DNA of 64,000 nucleotides from Enterobacteriaceae bacterium (GTDB lineage Bacteria > Pseudomonadota > Gammaproteobacteria > Enterobacterales > Enterobacteriaceae), in the NCBI GenBank assembly GCA_902363335.1, contig CABIZV010000005.1, forward strand, positions 248,001 to 312,000, given 5' to 3'. A model generated the notes under the pieces. It saw nothing but the letters and a program-made list of their open reading frames with translations. It was not told the DNA's origin and made no database searches. Position 1 is the stretch's first letter; the number at the start of each line of letters is the position of its first letter. The translations under genes and the position numbers were made by a program. Below are positions 8,868 through 17,788 of the stretch, piece after piece.

Positions 8868-10673
8868 ATGGTGAACAATATGACCGATTTAACTGCGCCA
8901 GAAGTCGCCGCATGGCAAACCCGCGATCATCTTGATGATCCGGTCATCGGCGAGATGCGCAACCGTTTTGGGCCGGATGCATTTTCCATTCAGGCCACCC
9001 GCACCGGGGTACCTGTCGTTTGGGTTAAGCGCGAACAGCTGCTGGAAATTATCGATTTCCTGAAGAAATTGCCGAAACCTTACGTCATGATGTTCGACCT
9101 GCACGGCATGGACGAACGCCTACGCACACACCGCGACGGTTTACCGGCCGCGGATTTTTCCGTTTTCTACCACCTGATTTCAATAGACCGCAATCGCGAT
9201 ATTATGCTCAAGGTGGCGTTGTCTGAAAACGACCTGAATGTGCCGACAATCACCAAACTTTTCCCGAACGCTAACTGGTATGAGCGTGAAACCTGGGAGA
9301 TGTTTGGCATTACCTTTAATGGCCACCCGCACCTGACGCGTCTGTTGATGCCGCCGACCTGGGAAGGCCACCCGCTGCGTAAAGACTACCCGGCGCGCGC
9401 CACCGAATTCGACCCGTTTGAGCTGACCAAAGCCAAACAGGATCTGGAGATGGAAGCGCTGACCTTCAAGCCGGAAGACTGGGGCATGAAGCGTAGCACC
9501 GAAAACGAGGACTTCATGTTCCTCAACCTCGGCCCGAACCACCCGTCTTCACACGGTGCTTTCCGTATTGTCCTTCAGCTTGACGGCGAAGAGATTGTCG
9601 ATTGCGTACCGGATATCGGCTACCACCACCGTGGCGCTGAGAAGATGGGCGAGCGCCAGTCCTGGCACAGCTACATTCCGTATACCGACCGTATCGAATA
9701 CCTCGGCGGCTGCGTGAACGAAATGCCGTACGTGCTCGCCGTTGAAAAACTGGCTGGCATCACCGTACCGGCACGCGTTGACGTAATCCGCGTGATGCTC
9801 TCCGAACTGTTCCGTATCAACAGCCACCTGCTGTACATCTCGACGTTTATTCAGGACGTTGGCGCGATGACGCCGGTATTCTTTGCCTTCACCGACCGTC
9901 AGAAAGTGTATGACGTGGTAGAAGCAATCACCGGCTTCCGTATGCACCCGGCCTGGTTCCGTATCGGCGGTGTAGCACACGACCTGCCGCGCGGTTGGGA
10001 TAAACTGCTGCGTGACTTCCTCGACTGGATGCCAAAGCGTCTGGACTCTTACGAGAAAGCCGCACTGCGTAACACCATCCTGATTGGTCGTTCCAAAGGC
10101 GTTGCCGCTTACGGCAAGAAAGAAGCGCTGGAATGGGGCTGCACCGGTGCTGCGCTGCGCGCCACCGGCATTGATTTCGACGTGCGTAAATCACGTCCAT
10201 ATTCTGGCTACGAAAACTTCGACTTTGAAGTCCCGGTTGGCGGCGGTGTATCCGACTGCTATACCCGCGTGATGTTGAAAGTGGAAGAGCTGCGTCAGAG
10301 CCTGCGCATCCTTGAGCAATGTCTCAAGAACATGCCGGAAGGCCCGTTCAAAGCGGATCACCCGCTGACCACGCCGCCGCCGAAAGAGCGCACGCTGCAG
10401 CATATCGAAACCCTGATCACCCACTTCCTGCAGGTTTCCTGGGGCCCGGTTATGCCGGCGCAAGAATCCTTCCAGATGGTGGAAGCAACTAAGGGTATTA
10501 ACAGTTACTACCTGACCAGCGACGGCAGCACCATGAGCTATCGTACCCGTATCCGTACCCCGAGCTATGCGCATTTACAGCAGATCCCGGCGGCGGTGCG
10601 CGGCAGCCTGGTGTCCGACTTGATCGTTCACTTGGGTAGTATCGATTTTGTTATGTCAGACGTGGACCGCTAA
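8868..10673 (+). CDS. nuoC: NADH-quinone oxidoreductase fused subunit C/D
   Basis: A 601-residue fusion of the 30-kDa (NuoC, about 1-185) and 49-kDa (NuoD, about 210-601) subunits, as in E. coli and relatives. The C part has the family motif HPLRKDYPARATEFDPF. The D part has NLGPNHPSSHGAFR and DIGYHHRGAEKMGER, which line the quinone pocket opposite cluster N2, and it ends in IDFVMSDVDR as expected. The start MVNNMTDLTAPE agrees with E. coli; the ATG at 8880 four codons on is the alternative. Two bases separate it from nuoE. Confidence 0.96.
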   Translation: MVNNMTDLTAPEVAAWQTRDHLDDPVIGEMRNRFGPDAFSIQATRTGVPVVWVKREQLLEIIDFLKKLPKPYVMMFDLHGMDERLRTHRDGLPAADFSVFYHLISIDRNRDIMLKVALSENDLNVPTITKLFPNANWYERETWEMFGITFNGHPHLTRLLMPPTWEGHPLRKDYPARATEFDPFELTKAKQDLEMEALTFKPEDWGMKRSTENEDFMFLNLGPNHPSSHGAFRIVLQLDGEEIVDCVPDIGYHHRGAEKMGERQSWHSYIPYTDRIEYLGGCVNEMPYVLAVEKLAGITVPARVDVIRVMLSELFRINSHLLYISTFIQDVGAMTPVFFAFTDRQKVYDVVEAITGFRMHPAWFRIGGVAHDLPRGWDKLLRDFLDWMPKRLDSYEKAALRNTILIGRSKGVAAYGKKEALEWGCTGAALRATGIDFDVRKSRPYSGYENFDFEVPVGGGVSDCYTRVMLKVEELRQSLRILEQCLKNMPEGPFKADHPLTTPPPKERTLQHIETLITHFLQVSWGPVMPAQESFQMVEATKGINSYYLTSDGSTMSYRTRIRTPSYAHLQQIPAAVRGSLVSDLIVHLGSIDFVMSDVDR

Positions 10674-10675
10674 TT

Positions 10676-11176
10676 ATGCACGAGAACCAACAATCCCAAT
10701 CCGAGGCCTTTGAGCTGAGTGCGGTAGAGCGTGAAGCCATTGAGCACGAGAAGCACCACTACGAAGATCCGCGTGCGGCGTCCATTGAAGCGCTGAAGAT
10801 CGTTCAGAAACAGCGCGGCTGGGTGCCGGACGGCGCTATCCATGCGATAGCAAGCGTACTGGATATTCCCGCAAGCGATGTTGAAGGCGTGGCGACTTTC
10901 TACAGCCAGATCTTCCGTCAGCCGGTCGGCCGTCACGTGATCCGCTACTGCGATAGCGTCGTGTGCCACATCAACGGCTACCAGGGCATTCAGGCGGCGC
11001 TGGAGAAAAAACTGGACATCAAACCGGGACAGACGACCTTCGACGGTCGCTTTACGCTGCTGCCGACCTGCTGTCTGGGGAACTGCGATAAAGGGCCGAG
11101 CATGATGATCGATGAGGATACTCACGCGCATCTGACCCCGGAAGGCATTCCTGAGCTACTGGAGCGGTACAAATAA
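10676..11176 (+). CDS. nuoE: NADH-quinone oxidoreductase subunit E
   Basis: A 166-residue thioredoxin-fold subunit of the NADH dehydrogenase module, binding [2Fe-2S] cluster N1a. The ligands are Cys92 and Cys97 (YCDSVVCHING) and Cys133 and Cys137 (TCCLGNCDKGP), at the same positions as E. coli. The N-terminal helical part contains VQKQRGWVPDGAI. Its stop codon shares a base with the start of nuoF (TAATG), implying translational coupling of the E and F partners. Confidence 0.96.
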   Translation: MHENQQSQSEAFELSAVEREAIEHEKHHYEDPRAASIEALKIVQKQRGWVPDGAIHAIASVLDIPASDVEGVATFYSQIFRQPVGRHVIRYCDSVVCHINGYQGIQAALEKKLDIKPGQTTFDGRFTLLPTCCLGNCDKGPSMMIDEDTHAHLTPEGIPELLERYK

Positions 11177-12513
11177 TGAAAACCGTTGTTCGTACACCCG
11201 AAACGCATCCGCTGACATGGCGTCTGCGCGATGACAAACAGCCGGTATGGCTGGACGAATACCGTAGCAAAAACGGCTATGAAGGTGCGCGTAAAGCGCT
11301 GACCGGTCTGGCACCGGATGAAATCGTCAACCAGGTAAAAGACGCTGGCCTGAAAGGGCGCGGCGGCGCAGGCTTTTCCACCGGTTTGAAGTGGAGCCTG
11401 ATGCCAAAAGACGAATCCATGAACATCCGTTACCTGCTGTGTAATGCCGATGAAATGGAGCCGGGCACCTACAAAGACCGTTTACTGATGGAACAGCTGC
11501 CGCACCTGCTGGTGGAAGGCATGCTGATCTCCGCGTTTGCGCTGAAAGCGTACCGTGGTTACATCTTCCTGCGCGGTGAATACATTGAAGCCGCGGTGCA
11601 TCTGCGCCGCGCGATTGCCGAAGCGACCGAAGCAGGGCTGCTTGGCAAAAACATCATGGGCAGCGGATTCGATTTCGAACTGTTCGTGCACACCGGGGCC
11701 GGGCGCTATATCTGCGGTGAAGAAACCGCGCTGATTAACTCCCTGGAAGGCCGTCGCGCCAACCCGCGTTCCAAGCCGCCGTTCCCGGCAAGCTCGGGCG
11801 TGTGGGGCAAGCCGACCTGCGTTAACAACGTTGAAACCCTGTGTAACGTTCCGGCGATTCTGGCCAACGGCGTTGAGTGGTATCAGAACATCTCTACCAG
11901 TAAAGATGCCGGTACTAAGCTGATGGGCTTCTCGGGGCGCGTGAAAAATCCCGGCCTGTGGGAGCTGCCGTTTGGCACCACCGCCCGTGAAATTCTGGAA
12001 GACTACGCTGGCGGCATGCGTGATGGCCTGAAATTCAAGGCCTGGCAGCCGGGCGGCGCGGGAACCGACTTCCTCACTGAAGCGCACCTTGACCTGCCGA
12101 TGGAATTTGAAAGCATCGGTAAAGCGGGTAGCCGTCTGGGCACCGCGCTGGCAATGGCCGTCGATCATGAGATCGGTATGGTGCCGCTGGTGCGTAACCT
12201 GGAAGAGTTCTTTGCCCGCGAGTCCTGCGGCTGGTGTACACCGTGCCGCGACGGTCTGCCGTGGAGCGTGAAAATTCTGCGCGCCCTGGAAAAAGGGGAA
12301 GGCCAGCCTGGCGATATCGAGACACTTGAGCAACTGTGTCGATTCTTAGGCCCAGGGAAAACCTTCTGCGCGCATGCGCCCGGCGCGGTTGAACCGCTGC
12401 AGAGCGCAATTAAATACTTCCGCGAAGAATTCGAGGCAGGCATTAAGCAACAGTTCAGCAATACCCAGGCCATTCATGGGATTCAGCCGAACCTGCTTAA
12501 GACACGCTGGTGA
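11176..12513 (+). CDS. nuoF: NADH-quinone oxidoreductase subunit F
   Basis: A 445-residue NADH-binding subunit, the same length as E. coli NuoF. It oxidises NADH through FMN and passes electrons to cluster N3. Visible motifs are the nucleotide/FMN glycine loop GLKGRGGAGFSTGLKW (about 59-74), the FMN-contacting CNADEMEPGTYKDR and CGEETALINSLEG, and the [4Fe-4S] ligands ESCGWCTPCRDG with a distal Cys in GKTFCAHAPG. Unlike the neighbouring junctions it is followed by 152 non-coding bases filled with a palindromic repeat. Confidence 0.97.
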   Translation: MKTVVRTPETHPLTWRLRDDKQPVWLDEYRSKNGYEGARKALTGLAPDEIVNQVKDAGLKGRGGAGFSTGLKWSLMPKDESMNIRYLLCNADEMEPGTYKDRLLMEQLPHLLVEGMLISAFALKAYRGYIFLRGEYIEAAVHLRRAIAEATEAGLLGKNIMGSGFDFELFVHTGAGRYICGEETALINSLEGRRANPRSKPPFPASSGVWGKPTCVNNVETLCNVPAILANGVEWYQNISTSKDAGTKLMGFSGRVKNPGLWELPFGTTAREILEDYAGGMRDGLKFKAWQPGGAGTDFLTEAHLDLPMEFESIGKAGSRLGTALAMAVDHEIGMVPLVRNLEEFFARESCGWCTPCRDGLPWSVKILRALEKGEGQPGDIETLEQLCRFLGPGKTFCAHAPGAVEPLQSAIKYFREEFEAGIKQQFSNTQAIHGIQPNLLKTRW

Positions 12514-12519
12514 TTTTCA

Positions 12520-12613
12520 CCCCTCACCCTAACCCTCTCCCCTGAGGGGAGAGGGGACGAGCCGGAGCTGGTTTTCTCCCTCGCCCCTTTGGGGAGAGGG
12601 CCGGGGTGAGGGG
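12520..12613. repeat. 94-bp palindromic repeat inside the nuo operon
   Basis: The outer arms CCCCTCACC (12520-12528) and GGTGAGGGG (12605-12613) are a perfect inverted repeat. Inside are two further hairpins, built from CCCTCTCCCC/GGGGAGAGGG and from CCCTCGCCCC/GGGGAGAGGG. The second half recurs at 28206-28229. This is the GC-rich intergenic element common in enteric genomes, here lodged between nuoF and nuoG. Confidence 0.85.
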
Positions 12614-12665
12614 AACGAATTTTGATTAATACTCGGTTTCGACTGAGCCAACTGGAAGCACGCTA

Positions 12666-15392
12666 ATGGCTACGATTCATGTAGACGGCAAAGAATATGA
12701 GGTGAATGGTGCAGACAACCTGTTACAGGCATGTCTGACTATGGGCCTTGATATTCCGTACTTTTGCTGGCACCCGGCGCTAGGCAGCGTCGGTGCTTGC
12801 CGCCAGTGTGCGGTGAAGCAATATCAAAACGCGGAAGACACGCGTGGTCGCCTGGTCATGTCCTGCATGACCCCGGCAACCGATGGCACTTTTATTTCAA
12901 TCGATGACGCAGAAGCGAAGCAGTTCCGTGAAAGCGTGGTGGAGTGGTTAATGACCAACCACCCGCACGACTGCCCGGTTTGTGAAGAGGGCGGCAACTG
13001 TCACCTTCAGGATATGACCGTGATGACCGGCCATAGCTTCCGTCGCTATCGCTTTACTAAACGTACCCACCGCAACCAGGACCTGGGGCCGTTCATCTCT
13101 CACGAAATGAACCGCTGCATCGCCTGCTACCGCTGCGTGCGTTATTACAAAGACTACGCGGACGGCACCGATTTGGGTGTGTACGGCGCGCACGATAACG
13201 TCTACTTCGGTCGCCCGGAAGACGGTACGCTTGAAAGCGAATTCTCCGGTAACCTGGTAGAAATCTGCCCGACCGGCGTCTTTACCGACAAAACGCACTC
13301 TGAGCGTTATAACCGTAAGTGGGACATGCAGTTTGCGCCAAGTATCTGCCAGCAGTGTTCCATCGGCTGTAACACCAGCCCGGGCGAACGCTACGGCGAA
13401 CTGCGTCGTATCGAAAACCGTTATAACGGTACCGTTAACCACTACTTCCTCTGCGACCGTGGTCGTTTCGGCTATGGCTATGTGAACCTAAAAGACCGTC
13501 CACGCCAGCCGGTGCAGCGTCGTGGCAATGACCTCATCACCCTCAACGCTGAACAGGCGATGCAGGGCGCGGCGGACATTCTGCGTCAGTCGAAGAAAGT
13601 AATTGGTATCGGCTCCCCGCGCGCCAGCGTAGAAAGCAACTTCGCGCTGCGTGAATTAGTCGGTGCGGATAACTTCTATACCGGCATCGCCCAAGGCGAG
13701 CAGGAACGTCTGCAACTGGCGTTGAAAGTGCTGCGTGAAGGCGGAATTCATACCCCTGCGCTGCGTGATATCGAATCTTACGACGCGGTACTGGTATTGG
13801 GTGAAGACATTACCCAGACCGGCGCGCGCGTGGCGCTGGCGGTTCGTCAGGCGGTGAAAGGTAAAGCGCGCGAAATGGCCGCGGCCCAGAAAGTGGCTGA
13901 CTGGCAGATTGCGGCAATCCTCAACATCGGTCAGCGTGCGAAACATCCGCTGTTTGTCACCAACGTCGATGACACCCGTCTGGACGATATCGCCGCGTGG
14001 ACCTACCGCGCACCGGTAGAAGATCAGGCGCGTTTAGGCTTTGCGATTGCCCATGCGCTGGATAACAACGCACCGGCGGTTGACGGCATTGACCGCGACC
14101 TGCAGGGCAAAATCGACGTTATCGTCCAGGCGCTGTCCGGGGCGAAGAAACCGCTGATTATTTCCGGCACCAACGCCGGGAGCGCTGACGTGATTCAGGC
14201 GGCGGCTAACGTGGCGAAAGCGCTGAAAGCGCGCGGCAGCGATGTCGGCGTGACGATGATTGCTCGCGCAGTAAACAGCGTTGGTCTTGGCATGATTGGC
14301 GGCGGTTCACTTGATGAAGCGCTCATTGAGCTGGAATGTGGTGCCGCAGATGCGGTTATCGTGCTGGAAAACGATCTGCACCGTCATGCTTCTGCCAGCC
14401 GCGTCAATGCTGCGCTGGACAAAGCGCCGCTGGTGATGGTGATTGACCATCAGCGCACGGCCATTATGGATCACGCTCATCTGGTGCTGTCGGCGGCAAG
14501 TTTTGCGGAAAGCGACGGTACGGTCATCAACAACGAAGGCCGCGCACAGCGCTTCTTCCAGGTGTATGACCCAAGCTACTACGACAGCAAAACCGTGATG
14601 CTGGAAAGCTGGCGCTGGCTGCACTCGCTGCACAGCACGCTGGAAAGCCGTCAGGTTGACTGGACTCAGCTTGATCACGTGATTGACGCCGCCGTTGCGG
14701 CACTGCCGCAGCTGGCAGGTATAAAAGATGCTGCGCCGGATGCGTCGTTCCGTATCCGTGGTCAGAAACTGGCGCGTGAACCTCACCGTTACAGCGGCCG
14801 TACGGCAATGCGCGCGAATCTCAGCGTTCATGAACCGCGTCAGCCGCAGGATAAAGACACCATGTTCGCCTTCTCGATGGAAGGGAACAACCAGCCAGAA
14901 GCACCACGCTCGCAGATCCCATTCGCATGGGCACCGGGCTGGAACTCCCCGCAGGCATGGAACAAGTTCCAGGCTGAAGTGGGCGGCAAATTGCGTCACG
15001 GCGATCCGGGCGTACGTCTGATTGAAGCATCTGACAACGGTCTGGATTACTTCACCACCGTGCCGGAAAGCTTCCAGGCTGAAGCCGGAAAATGGCGTGT
15101 GGCACCGTACTACCATCTGTTTGGTAGCGACGAAATGTCACAGCGCGCACCGGTGTTCCAGACCCGTATGCCGCAGCCTTACCTCAAGCTCAACCCGGCG
15201 GACGCCGCGGCGCTTGGCGTGAATGCGGGTGCGACGATGGCGTTTAGCTACGACGGTGAGACTGTCACGCTGCCGCTGGTGATTTCCAGCGGGCTGGTTG
15301 CAGGGCAGGTTGGCTTGCCGATGGGCATGCCGGGTATTGCGCCGGTGCTGGCGGGTGCGCGTCTTGAAAATCTGCAGGAGGCACAGCAATGA
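12666..15392 (+). CDS. nuoG: NADH-quinone oxidoreductase subunit G
   Basis: A 908-residue largest peripheral subunit, the same length as E. coli NuoG. The N-terminal ferredoxin-like part has Cys ligands for N1b (YFCWHP, GACRQCAV, MSCMTP), the His/Cys set HDCPVCEEGGNCHLQD and the pair CIACYRCVR with EICPTGVF for N5, N4 and N6. The extra cluster N7 ligands found only in some bacteria are present (CQQCSIGCNTSPGER and a later FLCDRGRF). The rest resembles molybdopterin oxidoreductases without a cofactor. The start after the intergenic repeat is ATG 12666. The gene overlaps nuoH by four bases. Confidence 0.97.
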   Translation: MATIHVDGKEYEVNGADNLLQACLTMGLDIPYFCWHPALGSVGACRQCAVKQYQNAEDTRGRLVMSCMTPATDGTFISIDDAEAKQFRESVVEWLMTNHPHDCPVCEEGGNCHLQDMTVMTGHSFRRYRFTKRTHRNQDLGPFISHEMNRCIACYRCVRYYKDYADGTDLGVYGAHDNVYFGRPEDGTLESEFSGNLVEICPTGVFTDKTHSERYNRKWDMQFAPSICQQCSIGCNTSPGERYGELRRIENRYNGTVNHYFLCDRGRFGYGYVNLKDRPRQPVQRRGNDLITLNAEQAMQGAADILRQSKKVIGIGSPRASVESNFALRELVGADNFYTGIAQGEQERLQLALKVLREGGIHTPALRDIESYDAVLVLGEDITQTGARVALAVRQAVKGKAREMAAAQKVADWQIAAILNIGQRAKHPLFVTNVDDTRLDDIAAWTYRAPVEDQARLGFAIAHALDNNAPAVDGIDRDLQGKIDVIVQALSGAKKPLIISGTNAGSADVIQAAANVAKALKARGSDVGVTMIARAVNSVGLGMIGGGSLDEALIELECGAADAVIVLENDLHRHASASRVNAALDKAPLVMVIDHQRTAIMDHAHLVLSAASFAESDGTVINNEGRAQRFFQVYDPSYYDSKTVMLESWRWLHSLHSTLESRQVDWTQLDHVIDAAVAALPQLAGIKDAAPDASFRIRGQKLAREPHRYSGRTAMRANLSVHEPRQPQDKDTMFAFSMEGNNQPEAPRSQIPFAWAPGWNSPQAWNKFQAEVGGKLRHGDPGVRLIEASDNGLDYFTTVPESFQAEAGKWRVAPYYHLFGSDEMSQRAPVFQTRMPQPYLKLNPADAAALGVNAGATMAFSYDGETVTLPLVISSGLVAGQVGLPMGMPGIAPVLAGARLENLQEAQQ

Positions 15393-16366
15393 GTTGGTTA
15401 ACGCCGGATCTGATTGAGATCCTGATTAGCATCATCAAAGCCGTGGTCATCCTGCTGGTGGTCGTGACCTGCGGGGCGTTCATGAGCTTCGGCGAACGTC
15501 GCCTTCTGGGCCTGTTCCAGAACCGCTACGGGCCAAACCGCGTCGGCTGGGGCGGTTCGCTCCAGCTGGTTGCCGACATGATCAAAATGTTCTTTAAAGA
15601 GGACTGGGTGCCGAGATTCTCGGACCGCATGATCTTTACGCTGGCGCCGGTTATCGCCTTCACCTCGCTGCTGCTGGCCTTTGCGATTGTACCGGTTAGC
15701 CCAAGCTGGGTGGTTGCTGACCTCAACATCGGGATCCTGTTCTTCCTGATGATGGCAGGTCTCGCGGTATACGCGGTGCTGTTTGCTGGCTGGTCGAGCA
15801 ACAACAAATACTCCCTGCTGGGGGCGATGCGTGCGTCTGCACAGACCCTGAGCTACGAAGTGTTCCTCGGGCTTTCCCTGATGGGCGTGGTGGCGCAGGC
15901 CGGTTCATTTAACATGACCGACATCGTCAACAACCAGGCACATCTGTGGAACGTTATCCCTCAGTTCTTTGGCTTCGTGACCTTTGCGATTGCGGGCGTG
16001 GCGGTATGTCACCGTCACCCGTTTGACCAACCGGAAGCCGAGCAGGAACTGGCGGACGGTTACCACATTGAATACTCCGGCATGAAGTTCGGTCTGTTCT
16101 TCGTCGGCGAATACATCGGTATCGTTACCGTGTCGGCGCTGATAGTGACCTTGTTCTTCGGTGGCTGGCAAGGCCCGTTCTTACCGCCATTCATCTGGTT
16201 CGCGCTGAAAACCGCGTTCTTCATGATGATGTTCATTTTGATTCGCGCCTCATTACCGCGTCCGCGTTATGACCAGGTAATGTCGTTCGGCTGGAAAGTA
16301 TGCCTGCCGCTGACGCTAATCAACTTGCTGGTAACGGCGGCTGTCATTCTCTGGCAGCAGCCATAA
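15389..16366 (+). CDS. nuoH: NADH-quinone oxidoreductase subunit H
   Basis: A 325-residue membrane subunit with eight predicted helices that couples quinone reduction to proton movement. The conserved cytoplasmic loop HPFDQPEAEQELADGYH followed by EYSGMKFGLFFVGEY carries the acidic residues of the quinone tunnel. RRLLGLFQNRYGPNRVG near residue 35 is also typical. Translationally coupled to nuoG by an ATGA overlap; 14 bases to nuoI. Confidence 0.96.
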   Translation: MSWLTPDLIEILISIIKAVVILLVVVTCGAFMSFGERRLLGLFQNRYGPNRVGWGGSLQLVADMIKMFFKEDWVPRFSDRMIFTLAPVIAFTSLLLAFAIVPVSPSWVVADLNIGILFFLMMAGLAVYAVLFAGWSSNNKYSLLGAMRASAQTLSYEVFLGLSLMGVVAQAGSFNMTDIVNNQAHLWNVIPQFFGFVTFAIAGVAVCHRHPFDQPEAEQELADGYHIEYSGMKFGLFFVGEYIGIVTVSALIVTLFFGGWQGPFLPPFIWFALKTAFFMMMFILIRASLPRPRYDQVMSFGWKVCLPLTLINLLVTAAVILWQQP

Positions 16367-16380
16367 GGGGCGATGAGACC

Positions 16381-16923
16381 ATGACCTTAAAAGAAATTAT
16401 CGTAGGTTTCGGCACCCAGGTACGCAGTATCTGGATGATCGGCCTGCATGCGTTCGCTAAACGCGAAACGCAAATGTACCCGGAAGAGCCGGTCTACCTG
16501 CCGCCGCGCTATCGTGGCCGTATCGTGTTAACACGCGACCCGGACGGTGAAGAGCGCTGCGTGGCCTGTAACCTGTGCGCGGTAGCCTGCCCGGTAGGCT
16601 GTATCTCTTTGCAAAAAGCAGAGACCAAAGATGGCCGCTGGTATCCGGAGTTTTTCCGTATTAACTTCTCACGCTGCATCTTCTGCGGTATGTGTGAAGA
16701 AGCGTGCCCAACCACGGCGATTCAGTTGACCCCGGACTTTGAACTGGGCGAATACAAGCGTCAGGATCTGGTGTACGAAAAAGAGGATCTGCTGATTTCC
16801 GGTCCGGGCAAATACCCGGAATATAACTTCTACCGGATGGCGGGTATGGCAATCGACGGCAAAGATAAAGGCGAAGCGCAGAACGAAGCTAAGCCTATCG
16901 ACGTCAAGAGCCTGTTACCGTAA
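16381..16923 (+). CDS. nuoI: NADH-quinone oxidoreductase subunit I
   Basis: A 180-residue ferredoxin-like subunit with clusters N6a and N6b that wire NuoG to NuoB. The two motifs are complete: Cys60, 63, 66, 70 in CVACNLCAVACPVGC and the second set in CIFCGMCEEACPTTA. An open frame extends upstream to 16300, but it overlaps nuoH and lacks family similarity. ATG 16381, with GGGGCGATGAG just before it, gives the E. coli start MTLKEIIVGFGTQ. Confidence 0.96.
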   Translation: MTLKEIIVGFGTQVRSIWMIGLHAFAKRETQMYPEEPVYLPPRYRGRIVLTRDPDGEERCVACNLCAVACPVGCISLQKAETKDGRWYPEFFRINFSRCIFCGMCEEACPTTAIQLTPDFELGEYKRQDLVYEKEDLLISGPGKYPEYNFYRMAGMAIDGKDKGEAQNEAKPIDVKSLLP

Positions 16924-16934
16924 GGAGAGGGGCA

Positions 16935-17489
16935 ATGGAATTCGCTTTTTATATCTGTGGCCTTGTTGCTGTCCTCGCGACGCTGCGAGTGATTACGCAC
17001 ACTAACCCGGTACACGCACTGCTGTATCTGATCATCTCGCTGCTGGCTATTGCCGGGGTGTTCTTCTCGCTGGGCGCTTACTTCGCTGGTGCGCTGGAGA
17101 TCATCGTTTACGCGGGTGCCATCATGGTGCTGTTCGTCTTTGTAGTGATGATGCTGAATCTGGGCGGCGCTGAAATCGCCCAGGAACGTCAGTGGCTGAA
17201 ACCACAAATCTGGATTGGCCCGGCGATTTTGTCCGCCGTGCTGCTGGCGGTGATGGTTTACGCCATTCTCGGCATTAACGACCAGGGCATTGACGGCAAC
17301 GCCATCAGCGCGAAAGAAGTGGGCATCGCCCTGTTCGGGCCATACGTTCTGGCGGTAGAGCTTGCCTCTATGCTGCTGCTGGCGGGTCTGGTTGTGGCCT
17401 TCCACCTCGGTCGTGAAGACCGTCCGGGTGAAGTGCTGAGCAATCGTGCAGGCGATAGCGCGAAAAGGAAAACGGAGGAACGCGCATGA
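16935..17489 (+). CDS. nuoJ: NADH-quinone oxidoreductase subunit J
   Basis: A 184-residue membrane subunit with five hydrophobic helices. Helix 3 contains the conserved EIIVYAGAIMVLFVFVVMML segment, whose pi-bulge is part of the proton path. The start follows GGAGAGGGGCA. The last four bases overlap nuoK. Confidence 0.95.
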   Translation: MEFAFYICGLVAVLATLRVITHTNPVHALLYLIISLLAIAGVFFSLGAYFAGALEIIVYAGAIMVLFVFVVMMLNLGGAEIAQERQWLKPQIWIGPAILSAVLLAVMVYAILGINDQGIDGNAISAKEVGIALFGPYVLAVELASMLLLAGLVVAFHLGREDRPGEVLSNRAGDSAKRKTEERA

Positions 17490-17788
17490 TTCCTTTACAA
17501 CATGGGCTGATCCTCGCGGCGATTTTATTCGTGCTGGGTCTGACCGGTCTGGTTATCCGTCGTAATCTGCTGTTTATGCTGATTGGGCTGGAAATCATGA
17601 TTAACGCCGCCGCGCTGGCCTTCGTGGTCGCCGGCAGCTACTGGGGCCAGACCGATGGTCAGGTAATGTATATCCTCGCCATTACCCTTGCGGCTGCGGA
17701 AGCGAGTATTGGCCTGGCGCTGCTGCTGCAGCTCCATCGTCGCCGCCAGAACCTGAACATCGATTCAGTAAGTGAGTTGCGCGGATGA
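17486..17788 (+). CDS. nuoK: NADH-quinone oxidoreductase subunit K
   Basis: A 100-residue, three-helix membrane subunit related to MrpC. Two conserved membrane glutamates of the proton channel are visible, in MLIGLEIMINAA (about residue 36) and AAAEASIGLALL (about 72). Overlaps both neighbours by four bases (ATGA type), consistent with tight coupling of J, K and L. Confidence 0.96.
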   Translation: MIPLQHGLILAAILFVLGLTGLVIRRNLLFMLIGLEIMINAAALAFVVAGSYWGQTDGQVMYILAITLAAAEASIGLALLLQLHRRRQNLNIDSVSELRG

